Positions 1 through 11,085 of a stretch of 60,000 nucleotides of DNA are shown piece by piece; positions within the stretch are counted from its first letter, which is position 1; every line of letters begins with the position of its first letter. The position numbers were made by a program, and so were the translations under genes. The DNA is taken from NCBI RefSeq assembly GCF_030272615.1, contig NC_081414.1, positions 822,677,896-822,737,895 of the forward strand. The letters run 5' to 3'. Under the pieces are notes generated by a model that was not told the DNA's origin, did not search any database, and saw only the letters and a list, made by a program, of their open reading frames with translations. The DNA comes from Cryptomeria japonica (taxonomy: Eukaryota > Streptophyta > Pinopsida > Cupressales > Cupressaceae).

Positions 1-708
1 AAGTATTAATAAAAAATAGAATGATTTCAAAAAATATTATTTAAAATTCTAATTATAAAGGGGATCACCTATTAGTGTAATAGTGAAATGGTTGCATTAT
101 TTGTCATGCAACCAAGGTTCAAGTGTTCGCTTGGTTTGATCCGACCTTGGTTCAAGTCCCCGCTTGGTTTGATCTCACTAGTTCAAATAAATAAAATTGT
201 AATTATAAATGATACATATTTGAATTTTTTTTTAAAAGAAATATTTGTTGTGTAATGCTTGTAGTGAAATAGTCTAATTATTTATAATTTAACTTTTTAT
301 TTTATTTAGTTTAAATGGTCAATTGATTTATTACCTATATTTTAAAAAGAAAATATTAAAATTTACATATATTTATTTATAAAAAGAAGTCACTTTATGT
401 ACTAATAACACATTCTAAATCTTGACTTATTTAGATATTTTATACAAAATCACTATTTTCTTCAGTAAGATTGAAACCATTTTCAATTAAACAACACATT
501 CTTAATAGTTAATTTACTTAAATAACTTTTGTTGAAATATATTAATAAATAGACTTAAAAAAGGAAAAAAAATGATTTCAACTAAACTACATAAACAAAA
601 TAAAATTGAAGGTGCCCTCCAGATTCCACGATAGTGAATATAAAAAAAAATTGGAAAAATAATTTAATTTATAAAATAATTTGTAGAAATTATCGGCAAG
701 TATTAACA
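1..708. other. AT-rich intergenic DNA
   Basis: Low-complexity AT-rich sequence with no reading frame that I can relate to a known protein. The only structured part is the short duplicated tRNA-B-box-like segment at 110-175, listed separately. Confidence 0.6.
110..175 (+). repeat. 33-bp tandem duplication with tRNA B-box-like core
   Basis: Two adjacent copies share TTGGTTTGATC (131 and 164) and a GGTTCAAG core close to the RNA polymerase III B box (GGTTCRANYCC). A tRNA-derived SINE head is possible, but I see no convincing A box, no cloverleaf and no defined 3' tail, so this is only a repeat with a B-box-like core. Confidence 0.3.
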
Positions 709-714
709 ACATAC

Positions 715-934
715 CCTCTTCCATAGTTTGGATAGCTGGAGCTTCCATACTTGCAGATGTCAGTTCAGTCAAAGCCGGTTCTCCTTCCATAGTTTCGATG
801 GCTGGAGCTTCCATACTTACAGATGTCAGTTCAGTCAAAGCCGGTTCTCCTTCCATAGTTTGGATAGCTGCAAATTCCACCTGGGTAAGCACTTGTTTAC
901 TTGCAGATGTCACTTCAGCAGGAACAACAACAAC
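715..934 (-). CDS. candidate internal exon with 22-residue tandem repeat
   Basis: The minus strand is open from 940 to 587. Within it, a 220-nt block is bounded by an acceptor-like TTTGTGCAG|G (at 935) and a donor-like GG|GTATGT (at 714). It encodes a valine run, then repeats of a 22-residue unit with the core TMEGEPALTELTS followed by SMEAPAI. The DNA period is exactly 66 bp (721, 787, 853). The repeat keeps frame and codon meaning, which suggests protein-coding selection or a recent in-frame duplication. I recognise no family. No flanking exons were identified, so this may be one exon of a gene whose other exons lie far away, as long introns are common in gymnosperms, or a pseudo-exon. Function unknown. 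Confidence 0.35.
721..870. repeat. 66-bp tandem repeat, two full units plus partial
   Basis: Units start at 721, 787 and 853 (CCATAGTTT at each start). The first two differ at only a few positions. The third matches for 18 bp and then diverges. This is the DNA basis of the 22-residue protein repeat on the minus strand. Confidence 0.85.
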
Positions 935-940
935 CTGCAC

Positions 941-2640
941 AAATCGATCAGAACATTATTAAACATATATTTAACCTTTATATGAATAATGATTCCTTAA
1001 CATACATATAAGTCAAATAGATGGATTCATTTGAATTGAAATAAAAAACAGCGGTCATATTAGAATGGGCAAGATGGAAACCTACAGAATGGTATTAAAG
1101 ACATGAGCATGGATATTAATTTAAACTATTTGACCATTGGTCAATATTGGTGGTGTGTTTCAAAGGATCTCACATGACCATGTACATTTAGTGAACGATT
1201 TAATCATGTATCAAGGGAGACGTAGATGCTAATTTTATAAAAATAAATTTTAGATGTGGAATGAATTTTTTCATTTAAGGACATCTAATCCTACAATACG
1301 GTTAACCTCACAATTTAGTCCTCTGCTTTCAAATACAATGGGATTTGTGTGGATTGGAGTATATTTTTAAAATGATTTATTAGAATTAGAGCAACTTTTA
1401 AATAGCTAAATAATAAAGAAATATTTTTAACAATTTTCAATTTTTTTATTTTCATTTTTTTGGTTGTGGATCAGGAAGCCATCCATCTACCCATCTCATA
1501 TCTAAGATGACGAAACCCAATTGTGATATGGTCAACAAGAAGTCAATGAAAATATCTCATTGAAATTTTAAAATTACAATTTTGTGTACCACATGTGCTC
1601 CATAATGATGTGGAAACAATAAAATCTTAACACATATATAATAATAGAAAAACTAGCACTGAATTGTTGTACATATTACTTTATTTGTGTGGATGGAAAT
1701 ATTAAGTTAGATCTAAATATAATGTTCAATGGTGGTTATTGGATTTTCGTACAAGTTTTGACTTTACTATTAATTTTTGCTGGAGTATTGTGATAAAAGA
1801 CTAGTTATCAAAATTTCAGATGTGAATATTTAAGTAGTATATTTATATTAAAAAAATATATGTAAAATATGCCAAGAGATATCTTATAATAGAAGAGAAT
1901 CATCTATAAACTAAATGTTCTTCTAAAATACTAAATATTGAGAATACAAATTCATTAAAGTCCTGCATGCAAAAAGCTGTGAATCTAGCTGGAGACAAGT
2001 GGCGTGGGTTCTATTTTATTTGGAGTAATAAAATAACACCTCCACCAAAGCTAAAACATGACATATTTCATGCATTTACCCGTCATTTGCATGCCAAATT
2101 ATTTCAAAAATGGATTTGTGTTTACTGATATTTTGATGTCATTGTAGATGCCTCTTGACATAATTAAGTTTGTTTGAGTGTGGGTTGAGTTTCATGATTA
2201 GATTATTTTTAATGGTGCATCAATTCTTTCAATTATTATTACTTTTAAAGAATTTATTATCTTTTATTTTTGTGTCTAGAAAAATAAAATTATTACATAT
2301 ATATCAAATAATAAATGAAACCATAAATAATGTAAAATGGAAAAAGTGGAGACTCTCGAATTAATGAAGACTGTTCCAAATGATCTAAGAGAACATGTTC
2401 ATGAACATTAATTTGAACTATTTTTCCTAAGGGCCAAGGGTTTGACTAGTTTTATGTGAGTCAACGTTGGTGTAAAAGGGTTTTTTATTTATTAAATGAT
2501 AGAATGGGTTACTTTGGGATGAGATATCAATTAAATATGAGCATGATCAAATCATTTTTTCTCGATTGTAATGGTTTTATTTGTGGTCATTGTTGTTGTG
2601 TGTGGATGCTAAGAATATTGAAAGAAAATAGAAATAAGTG
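941..2640. other. AT-rich intergenic DNA, nothing recognised
   Basis: No reading frame, RNA gene or element terminus could be supported. Two stretches (about 1100-1135 and 2390-2425) look weakly alike around an ATTAATTTRAACTATTT core, perhaps remnants of one dispersed repeat. The short frames at 2170-2364 and 2456-2797 have no family resemblance. Confidence 0.5.
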
Positions 2641-4260
2641 TGTAGCATCCTTTGCAGATTTTTATCACATTTGGGTCTCCTCCCTAGTATTTTTGCCCCT
2701 TGGCCTGATCGAAGACCTGATTGTGCTCATACATGTCATAAACATCATCTACCTCAATGATGCACCTCATTGCCATCTTGATCCTACCCCAAAATAGGGC
2801 AGGACCAAGGCATGGCACCCTAGTCCTCCCTAATGGGGACCTATTTTGGACCCCCTAACCTATCCCAAATTTGAGGAGGAAAAACCCCCCGTGTAGGGGG
2901 AAAAGTGAGACTAAGTGAGCAAACCCTAATCCCACTCTCACGTACACTCTCTTGGAATACAAAAGAGCCTAGGGAGGTAACACACTTTGGATACTTCTTG
3001 TGAGAAAGAGAGATCCAAGGATTACCTCTTAGCATTTCTATTCCCTTGCTACAAATGAGAGATAGGGGAGATGCAAAGTGCAGATTTGAATGATTTAACC
3101 TAGAATGTAAGTATACACAAGCAAACCTAATGAGGAAATATATAACTGAGAACAACTAATATACTACTAAAAAGTATAGATTAGGAGAAAAATTCAGAGG
3201 TGCACATGTGCCAAAAATCTGAGCCAAAAGATCCAAGACAGGAGTGCTACGCCCCTATCCCAATTTTGCAGACTAGAAGTTGTGCTCGACAATCTGGAAT
3301 CTGAGGGTTCTGGACTACTATCTTGCAAAATTCTACATGAAAATGGGAGGACTAGGATGCCACGCCCGTGTCCTAGGAAGTACTGGGGCCCCACACCCCT
3401 ATCCTAGGGATTTTTGCTGAAATCTGCTCCCCAGAACTGTCTTTGTATGCTTTGTCTGTCCTGAAATTCACATCAATGCTCAGATGTCGGATCTACACTT
3501 GTAGCTAAAAAAAGGGTTTTGGGTGGCCATATAGGGTTTTTCCTTCATCAGACCCTTGTTTCAGTGATTTCCACCTCAACAAATAGCTTGATGAATGGTT
3601 AAAAGGTATTGTTGAATGTTTTTGAAGACTTAAAAAGATCTTCTCTTTCTCTACATTGAAGGCTCCTTCTATTCGCTCCAAAATCTTTTCCCTAGATTAG
3701 ATTCCTTAGGCCTTCAAATGAAGAAAGATAGCTCTTATGTATGAAGCCCTACATCTTAATTTCATATTTGGGTTGATCTAGGATTTAAATTCCTTGCCAA
3801 TTTATTGGGGTTAAGCATTATAATATCATAGAATTATGCTCTCAAAATTTTGAGAAAAATATTGGGAACCAGGTGCAAAGTGAACCCGGTCCAACCAAGT
3901 TTTCACCAAATTTTCAGGACCATTAGATATGATGATATTACAGAGAAATCCAAAGTTATAGCTGATTCCGAGATGTTTTGATATGTGAAATTGGGCCTTA
4001 AAGATCAAAATAGGACATAATTAGGGTTTATGATTTAATGATTTATTGAAGGAATAGAATGAAAAGGGGCATGCTTAGTGTAAAGGGCCCAACTTTGTAA
4101 TGTGTGAAGTGATGAAATATGAATTTAGATTTAATTAAATTAATTAATTAAATGCTTAAATGAGATTAGAAATGTAAGATGCAAAACAAACTAAGGTGAG
4201 TGCTAAACCAAGCGTGGAATTGTACCACCCTAGCAAGGGTGTACAATTTACGATGCTACA
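2641..4260 (-). repeat. gypsy-type LTR, minus orientation (left edge uncertain)
   Basis: The right edge is well supported. Read on the minus strand, the polypurine tract AAAGTGGGGGATAAA (4275-4261) is followed at once by TGTAGCATC. The 3' LTR of gypsy copy A has the same arrangement (24824-24848). Just inside the edge, a segment containing GTACACCCTTGCTA and a TTAATTAATTAA block (4104-4250) is related to the plus-strand sequence at 59184-59330. The left edge is not seen; 2641 is only a guess. The region 2790-3430 has repeated C-rich phrases (CGCCCCTATCC, CGCCCGTGTCC, CACCCCTATCC) of the sort common in these LTRs. Confidence 0.5.
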
Positions 4261-4275
4261 TTTATCCCCCACTTT
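4261..4275 (-). promoter_or_regulatory. polypurine tract of gypsy LTR
   Basis: AAAGTGGGGGATAAA on the minus strand directly precedes the LTR start TGTAGCATC. It matches the tract of copy A at 24824-24838 at 14 of 15 positions. It would prime plus-strand DNA synthesis in the parent element. Confidence 0.65.
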
Positions 4276-5038
4276 AGCGGTCATATGAAACTATGTGCAT
4301 ATGCAAGATAAAGTATAGAAAAAGTAAGCATTATTTGAAAAAGGATAAATCCATAAGTTGTCAGATGAAGCCCCTAGTTGTATCTGCAGTACAGAGTTAG
4401 GAACCACACCCTACAAAACCACATGTTAAATCATAAATCACCTAATGCTTACTAAGGAAGGCGATGAAATTTGGGGGTATCCATATGCTCCCCCTATTTC
4501 AGCTTGCTTATTAGTGAGGTGAAATAGGGTATCATGTTTACCATGATGACTTGTGATGAAGAACTTGATGAAACATGTTCACAACAAGGCTCAATTGTAC
4601 ATTCAAACGCTTTATGAAATAAATGTGGAGCAAGAGAGAGAATTTATGATTCTGATGCCACTGACAACCTTAGAATCAAAGCTTCCTATCTCAAGATATG
4701 ATAGATTAAGTGAAAAACACAAAATTATGGTTTGTAACTTAAAATCATAAGAATGAAAAAGTCCATACCTCATAAATATGAAAGTGACACTTTCATTTGT
4801 CACTTTTTGGCTTTTGGCACTATTCACTACAGAGGAGCCCACACATCATCCATCATGCCTCAACATCGACCTGAGTGACCCACGTGGATGGAGATCCCAT
4901 GCCAGACCACATTGACTGGCAGATCGCTCGATGAGGTGAGTTGACCTTTTGTTGACTTGTTGACTTTTTCTATTTGCGTTGGTTTCTTGTGTTGATGATG
5001 TCAATGTCAAGATCATGCCCCCCTATCCGGATACCATG
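4276..5038. other. unassigned sequence next to gypsy LTR
   Basis: By its position beyond the polypurine tract this should be the 3' internal part of the minus-strand gypsy element, but no pol or gag domain can be read on either strand. Frames up to 76 codons occur on both strands and have no recognisable features. Confidence 0.4.
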
Positions 5039-5157
5039 GTCTCCTAGGGTGCCCAAGTCTCATAGGAGCACCTGAGTCCTCCTAGGGTGCTCTAGTCCCA
5101 CTTGGGTACCCTAGTCCTCCCAAGGTGTTGTGGTCCCAGAGAGATGCCTTGGTCCCT
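5039..5157. repeat. 19-bp minisatellite, six units
   Basis: Units begin with GTCYC or GTCCY at 5039, 5057, 5076, 5095, 5114, 5133 and 5152 (partial). The spacing is 18 and then five times 19 bp. The consensus contains CCTAGGGTGC. Units diverge by several bases, so the array is old. Confidence 0.85.
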
Positions 5158-5369
5158 ACTCAAAGTGATTGAGGGTTATATAGGATCAACCATCTAATGT
5201 GTAGAAAAGATGTGATGATGGTTTCGATTAGTTGATTATTATCGATGAACGATTATAAATGATTTGATGGTTTCATTGTGCAGATTCTTCCCTACATATA
5301 AGAGCACACTGTCCGCCATACCTTTCAGGGCCTTTGGAGTCAGATTTCAAGGCTTTCATCAAAGGAAAA

Positions 5370-6035
5370 TGAGTTGCTACACTCATTATGTTTATGGTAT
5401 GTGATGACCATGCCCGCCATCAAGTTCCACCATGCGATGCTAATGGCCTTGATGGAGAGATGAGATGTGGATACCTCTACCTTTTTTCTACACTTGGGAG
5501 AGATGATAGTCACTCTCGAGGATGTGTACCACATACTTTGTCTACCCATCACAAGAGAGATGGTGAGATACTGAGATGATCATACTACTACTGACTATAG
5601 GAGGGAGAAAATATACTGCACTGGGAGAGAGATGCCCAATGAGATGAAATGTCGCATTATAATTAGTTGGCTCTTACATCCTACCAGTGAGGTTCCACTA
5701 GTGAGATGATTGATGATCGCTACCATTGCATTAGATGTATGCCCTAATGGGTGTGAAACATACATGCATGGAGGTCTCACTTATGAGGTGAGAGCCATGG
5801 AGAGACATCAGACGGTATTCTCTCGGGGGTGGAGCATGCTAACCCATCTCTATCACAACCTAAGAGAGTACGTTTTTGGATAGGGATGTATCTTGATAAC
5901 CTGCACATTACTATAGATATAGATACTTGAGAACATCACATGCACTAGACCTACTGAGGTTTCCATTAATTTGGTTCTAGAGTAGCCTAGGGTGTTCGCA
6001 TATCTTGTTACCTATGAGGGGTGGTTCAGAGACTT
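5370..6035 (+). pseudogene. plant mobile domain (PMD) protein fragment
   Basis: One plus-strand frame can be followed for about 220 codons through several stops. It starts near 5390 and its core reads ALMER, then TSTFFLHLGEMIVTLEDVYHILCLP with a W-to-stop change after ALMER. This is the signature of plant mobile domain (MAIN/PMD, aminotransferase-like) proteins: A-x-x-ER-W, T-x-T-F-H-x-x-x-GEM-T-x-TL-x-DV-x-x-x-x-GLP. Further on, the frame contains FSRGWSMLTHLYHNL, matching the usual WG-x-x-x-L-x-x-LY-x-x-L block, and a late TRP. PMD proteins occur both as host genes (MAIN, MAIL) and within transposons. In-frame stops near 5434, 5570, 5708, 5880 and later make this a pseudogene. It stops abruptly at the start of chromovirus integrase sequence. 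Confidence 0.7.
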
Positions 6036-6040
6036 AATAC

Positions 6041-6664
6041 ATTGGGGTGTGTGAACTTAGAGAACTTGGTTCCATGGAGATCAAGAGTGGCCAAGCAGAG
6101 GACTTCACTCAAACCATCAAGGAAGTCCAAGAACAGGTCAAGAGAGCCATCCTAGAGTCTACTCACAAACTAAAAGCTAGAGTGGATGAAGAAAGGAAAG
6201 AGGTTCAATTCAAAGTGGGTGACTATGTGATGGTCCATCTGAGCAAAGCTAGAATGCAAAGCGGAAAGCCTACTAAACTGAAAATGAAGAGGGTAGGACC
6301 TTGTAAAATTCTATCTAAATATGGTGAGAATGCCTACAAGGTGGATCTACCTTCAGATTGTGCTATATCACCAGTCTTCAATGCCATTGATCTAATATTA
6401 TATAAGGGTGAAATAGCAGCGCAAACTAAGAATCAAGCCAAGGTACTGTACAACTTGGATAAGAATGCCTTACCTCAAATGAAGCAGCCCATAGCAGAGG
6501 AGATCTTGGAGTCAAGAGTGAAAAAGTCTACTAGACACCAGGTCTACATGGAACACTTAGTGAAGTGGGCAGGTAAATCTGAGTCTGAAGCCACTTGGGT
6601 TGAAGAGGGCAAGTTCAAGAAACTTGGTATTGACCCGGCTCTCATCTCTCCCCTAGTTCCTTGA
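6041..6664 (+). pseudogene. chromovirus (Ty3/gypsy) integrase C-terminus with chromodomain, 5'-truncated
   Basis: The frame is open for 205 codons from a GTG at 6047, which is not a real start; an upstream stop at 6035 and the PMD junction show that the N-terminal polyprotein is missing. Residues about 55-125 show the gypsy integrase C-terminal module (FKVGDYVMVHLSKARM, then KLKMKRVGPCKIL, NAYKVDLP, VFNAIDL). Residues about 148-195 are a chromodomain: EEILESR, VYMEHLVKWAGKSESEATW, then a short helix. Chromodomains target integration to particular chromatin. The frame ends at TGA 6662-6664, a few bases before the polypurine tract, as expected for the end of pol. No stops occur within it, unlike most copies in this window. 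Confidence 0.85.
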
Positions 6665-6670
6665 TTCTAT

Positions 6671-6684
6671 GCAGAGGGGGAGTA
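6671..6684 (+). promoter_or_regulatory. chromovirus polypurine tract
   Basis: GCAGAGGGGGAGTA lies 7 bp after the pol stop codon and directly before TGGTGCAGG, the likely LTR start. Confidence 0.65.
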
Positions 6685-8260
6685 TGGTGCAGGATCACCC
6701 TTCTAAGGTCTTCCTCCTTTTGGATTTTGGTGGTATTTTTCTTCTTTAAGAAGACATTGTAAATGTAATAAGAGCCATGAGCTCATTAGTCTTGTTTAGG
6801 TCCTAGGTTCTCAAGTCTTGGTTGAGGTTTCTTATAAAGTAGAGGGTATGTGTGCCATTGATGAGTTTGGGGTCCTTTTAGCATGGTGGTGTCCATAGGA
6901 TAGCCCAATGTAGGCTTAGAAGTCAATAAAAGCAACATTGCAAAAGTTGCTCAAAAGTTGCAAAAAGATGCATGACAACTTTTCAAAGTTGTCAAGCAAC
7001 TTTTCCACCTAATAGGTCAAAACCTTAGTTTAGCATGGAGAAACCTAATTTTGGCACATGAAATAAGAAAAGGATACTATATATTGTTTCAAACACTAAA
7101 ATGAGGGTTGGATGTCAGTTTATATGGCCAAAGAGAAGAGACGTTGATCGTGACTGTATTTTTGTTGCTAGTCAGCACAAATGGAGCATGAAAAGATTGT
7201 TAATGGATTGATTTGTAGACAAAACTAAGTTGAGAGACTTGTATTGTGTTCATACTTTCATTTTTGAGCATTTAGGTTAGGTGTGTTGTGCAGGTTTTGT
7301 GTACTTGTAAATATTTTGTGAATTACTCTTTCACTGTCTAGTTTTGGACTATTTTTTGTAAATGGGTTGACAACTCCTATCCCCATTGTGGAATGACCAC
7401 GAAACCATGGGGAATAGGAGTGTAGACCCTTTACATTACCTCAGAGCAAGCAAGGCCCTTGAAGATGCAGGGAAGCCATTCTAAGACCCACTCCTAGGTG
7501 AGACTGGACAGTGCCTGGTTAGGAAGGGTTAAGGTTGCAGAGGTCTATGAGAGCAAGGAAAGATAGAGAAGGATGCACCATTTGGAGGAGTTGTAGAGGG
7601 GTTTGTGGAAAACCATTAGTGAGGTGGAGGAGCTTCCACCAATCCAAATAAGGTGGTGAAGACATCAATCCATCACTGTGACCCTGGCAGGCCTAAAAAC
7701 CCTCCTAAAACCCTCAAAAACCCCTAAATTCATCTAGGGCAGTGTATGAACACTTGGAGGCCCAAAACTAGGAAAATCCTTGAGCCTTTTCCAAATGAAT
7801 AGTAGTCCTTTTGGGGAGTTTCACAAGTTTGGTCATCATTTGCAAGAGGGAGCCCTAGAAGTCTGGAATGGAGGCCTAATTGGGGCTCATTCCTTGTAGC
7901 CCTATTTTATAGGAAAGAAGCAAAATAGTGAGATTGGTAACAAATAGGAAGGTCTAAACCTCTCAGGGACACATGAATGGATGGAAAACTATGTCTAAGA
8001 CCTATCCTATCTTTGCTAGGACCTAAGAAGGTGTAGGAGAAGCTAAACCCTTATTAGCCTAAGTAAGGTTTCTTTTGAATCTTATGAGTAGGTGAGACCT
8101 TAGGAGAAGTATTACAAGTTGTTGGTGGGTGGATTGGGCAAGGTCAGGGGATTCCACAAGCAAGGGAAGTCCTAGAGACCCTAGGGTGTGTTTGGAACAC
8201 CTGGTGATCCAAGGAGAGAATCAAAGAGCATAGACTAGGCTAGTCTATCCCATACCCATT
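6685..8260 (+). repeat. chromovirus 3' LTR and adjoining sequence (right edge unknown)
   Basis: It begins TGGTGCAGGATC after the polypurine tract. A TATAAA box lies at 6833-6838. No second copy of this LTR is in the window, so its end cannot be fixed by comparison; it may stop well before 8260. Sequence from about 7430 onward is richer in G and C and has C-rich phrases (AAAACCCTC, AAACCCC) but no coding signal. Copia K begins at 8268. Confidence 0.45.
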
Positions 8261-8267
8261 CCCATCA

Positions 8268-11062
8268 AATACCATCTTGACTCAACTTGTTCTTGAAAAC
8301 CCACTTAGTACCTATTACATTTTTATTTATCAGTTGGGGTACTAGAGTCCATGTGTTGTTCTTCTCAATTTGTTCAAGCTCCTCCTCCATAGCTTTAACC
8401 CAATGATCATCACAAATGCTTCCTTAGTAGTTCTAGCCTCAATAGTAGAGATCATGCAAGAATTCTCTATGATTCTTCTTCTAGTTAGCACTCTAGTATC
8501 CTTATCTCCAGTAATCTATTCAAGATTGTGATTGAGTCTCACATACTTTAGAATAATATGATCATTATCTTCAGGTTCATCTTAATTATCATCATCTTCT
8601 TCTGAATCTACTTGTTCTAGTTGAACTAGTACATCAGTATTCTCTTTACCAATTTTAGGTTTCAGAGGTTCTAGTTTCAAAAGGAAAATGCAAGGATCTT
8701 CATCCTTTTTCTCCACACTAGTTTCCCCTAAGACTTCATGATACTCATCCACTCAAACATCAGCACTCTCTATGATTCCCTGTGTCTAGTTGTTAAAACA
8801 CTTATAGGCCTTTCTCTTGGTGGAATAACCAAGAAATATACCTTCATCTCTTTTAGCCTCAAATTTGCTAATATAGTCACCTCTCTTAATAAAAAATTTG
8901 CTACCAAATATCTTGAAATAACCAACATTAGGTGATCTACCATACCAGTATTCATAAGGAGTCATGTCCTTATCTCTTTTTACCAAAATCACATTCATTG
9001 TGCAGACAATTGTGCTAACAGCTTCTCTCCAAAAAGTTTTTGCTACATCTCCTTGTATCAGCATCGTCGTAGCAGCTTCAACAATTGACTGGTTATTTCT
9101 CTCTGCAATATCATTCTTCTGTGGTCTCTGTGGTGCATAAAGTTATCGTTTGATACCATTCTCTTCACAATATCTAGTGAATTCCTCAAAAGTGAATTCT
9201 CTACCTTGATCTATCCTCAAACACTTTATCTTCTTTCCTCTCTCCTTTTTAGCTAAGGCCTTGAATTCCTTAAACTTACCAAATGCCTCTGTTTATCCTT
9301 CAAGAATGTGACCCACATCATCCTTGAGAAATCATCAGTGAAGATCATGAAATATCTATCACCTCAAATACTTTTAGTCCTTATTTGTCCACATAGGTCT
9401 ATATGAACCAAATCTAACAGATGCTCTGCTGAAAAAGACTTGGTCTTGAAAGTTGAGGATGTCATCTTTCCCAATTAGCATTCCTTACATAGAGTAGTAA
9501 CTGGTTTGTCCAATTGAGGAAAGTCTCTCACTGTCTTTGACTTACTCACTTTGACAATGTTATCAAAATTTAAATGACAAAATATCCTATGCCAAAGCCA
9601 ACTTTCATCTACTTTAGCAATTAAACAGTTGCTGACTTTAGGATTTAGGTGAAACAGGTTACCTTTAGTCTGCTTGCTGATTGCAATCAGTTCAACTTTT
9701 CTCTAATAGATTTTGCACATATCATTTTTACACTCCAATTGATACCCTCTGTCATTGACTTGGGCAACACTCAAAAGATTTTGCTTTAGACCTTCAACCT
9801 AGTAGACATCATCTACACTGCTCTTTCCATTAAGATAAATATTTCCCTTACCTTTAACCATGCAGGGTGAGTCATTACCAAATCTTACAACTCCGCTATT
9901 AAATTCCTTCAAAGAAATACATTTGCTCTAGTAACCAGTCATGCGATGTGAACAACCACTATCAATGATCCAATCATTAGAGTTATCCATTTGTGAAACT
10001 AAAGCTTTCTAATTAGATGTTTCTTCTTTAATGACTACAAACACAATGTCTTCATTAGCATCACCATCAAATTCCTCATCAGTGATACCTTCATCAACTG
10101 CAATAAGACAATCTCTCTTTCCTTTTCCCTTGTATTTCTTGAACTTCTCTCAGTTGAACTCATTATCACCATTAGGATAGTTAGCAGGTATGTGTCCAAT
10201 CTTGTTGCATGTAAAACATTTCAAAGGTAACTTACCTCTATATTTGTTAGTACCCCTGGGCAACCGCTTGGCCAACAATGCTTCAAGCTCAACTAAACTA
10301 TCTTCATCATCAACTTCTCTGCTGGATCTAGATGCATAACTGTGCCTGACATCTCTACTTTTTCTCATAGATGGGTTAGAAACAAAATCTCTAAATTCTG
10401 ATTTAGATTTATGAATACTACCATCATAACAATTTCATTCAAAAGAAGTAAGTTTACTAATGATGAAGTCAAGGGTTACCTTGGTTTTGTCAATAGATTT
10501 CAACTCCTGAATGGCTACAACTCAGATAGTGTAGATCAATAGTAGGGTTCTCAATACCTTACTAACTATTGTGGCATCATCCATTTTACCACAAGCACTC
10601 TTAACCTCACCAACTATCTCTTTTATCCTCTAACCATACTGTTGGATATTCTCATCTTCAGCCATCCACATGTCATCAAACTTCCCTCCTAGACTCTCTT
10701 CCTTGACAATCTTCACATATTCATCACTTCTATAAATCTCTTCAAGTTTCTTCCATACATCATGTGCAGTCTCCAGAATATGAACATCAACATATTCAGT
10801 ATCAGATAAAGAATTGATAATAGCCTCCATTGCTTGATTATTTTCTTGTTTCTCTTTCTTCTACTCATGAGTCATAATCCTAGTAGGTGCAACATATTGA
10901 GTATTAACATGTTCCCATTATTAATTTCCAAGACTCTTGATATAAATTTTCCTTCTGTTACTCCATATCATGTAGTTCTCTCTATTAAATTTTGGACCTT
11001 CCTTCTTCATCATGATCTACAAGATCTTTACCTCAAGTTCTTAGGCTTAGACCTTAGAGGAC
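8268..11062 (-). pseudogene. copia K Gag-protease-integrase remnant
   Basis: In order on the minus strand: Gag helix segment around 10830-10630 (HDVWKKLEEIYRSDEYV and DDMWMAEDENIQQ), CCHC zinc knuckle CFTCNKIGHIPANYP with its last C replaced by Y (about 10220-10175), protease with DSGCSHRMTG near 9970-9930, GAG-pre-integrase (WLWHRIFCHLNF near 9600), integrase core (DLCGQIRTKS near 9400; AERNNQSIVEAA near 9090) and its C-terminal part open at 9064-8786 (FLGYSTKRKAYKCF). The last 250 bp read into the start of RT (WVFKNKL-like). Numerous stops and frame changes. In a live element these would make the particle, process it and integrate the cDNA. Confidence 0.8.
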
Positions 11063-11073
11063 CTGAGAAGTTC

Positions 11074-11083
11074 TTTGATACCA
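11074..11083 (-). promoter_or_regulatory. copia K primer binding site (degenerate)
   Basis: TGGTATCAAA on the minus strand, two bases inside the 5' LTR, resembles the initiator-Met tRNA primer site TGGTATCAGAGC that copies B, C and D keep intact. Confidence 0.6.
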
Positions 11084-11085
11084 AT

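Noticed and set aside
110-175. A tRNA gene
   Set aside because: Only B-box-like cores are present; no A box, no anticodon arm and no cloverleaf can be drawn.
2456-2797. 113-codon frame as a gene
   Set aside because: No known motif, unlikely composition and overlap with the start of LTR-like sequence.
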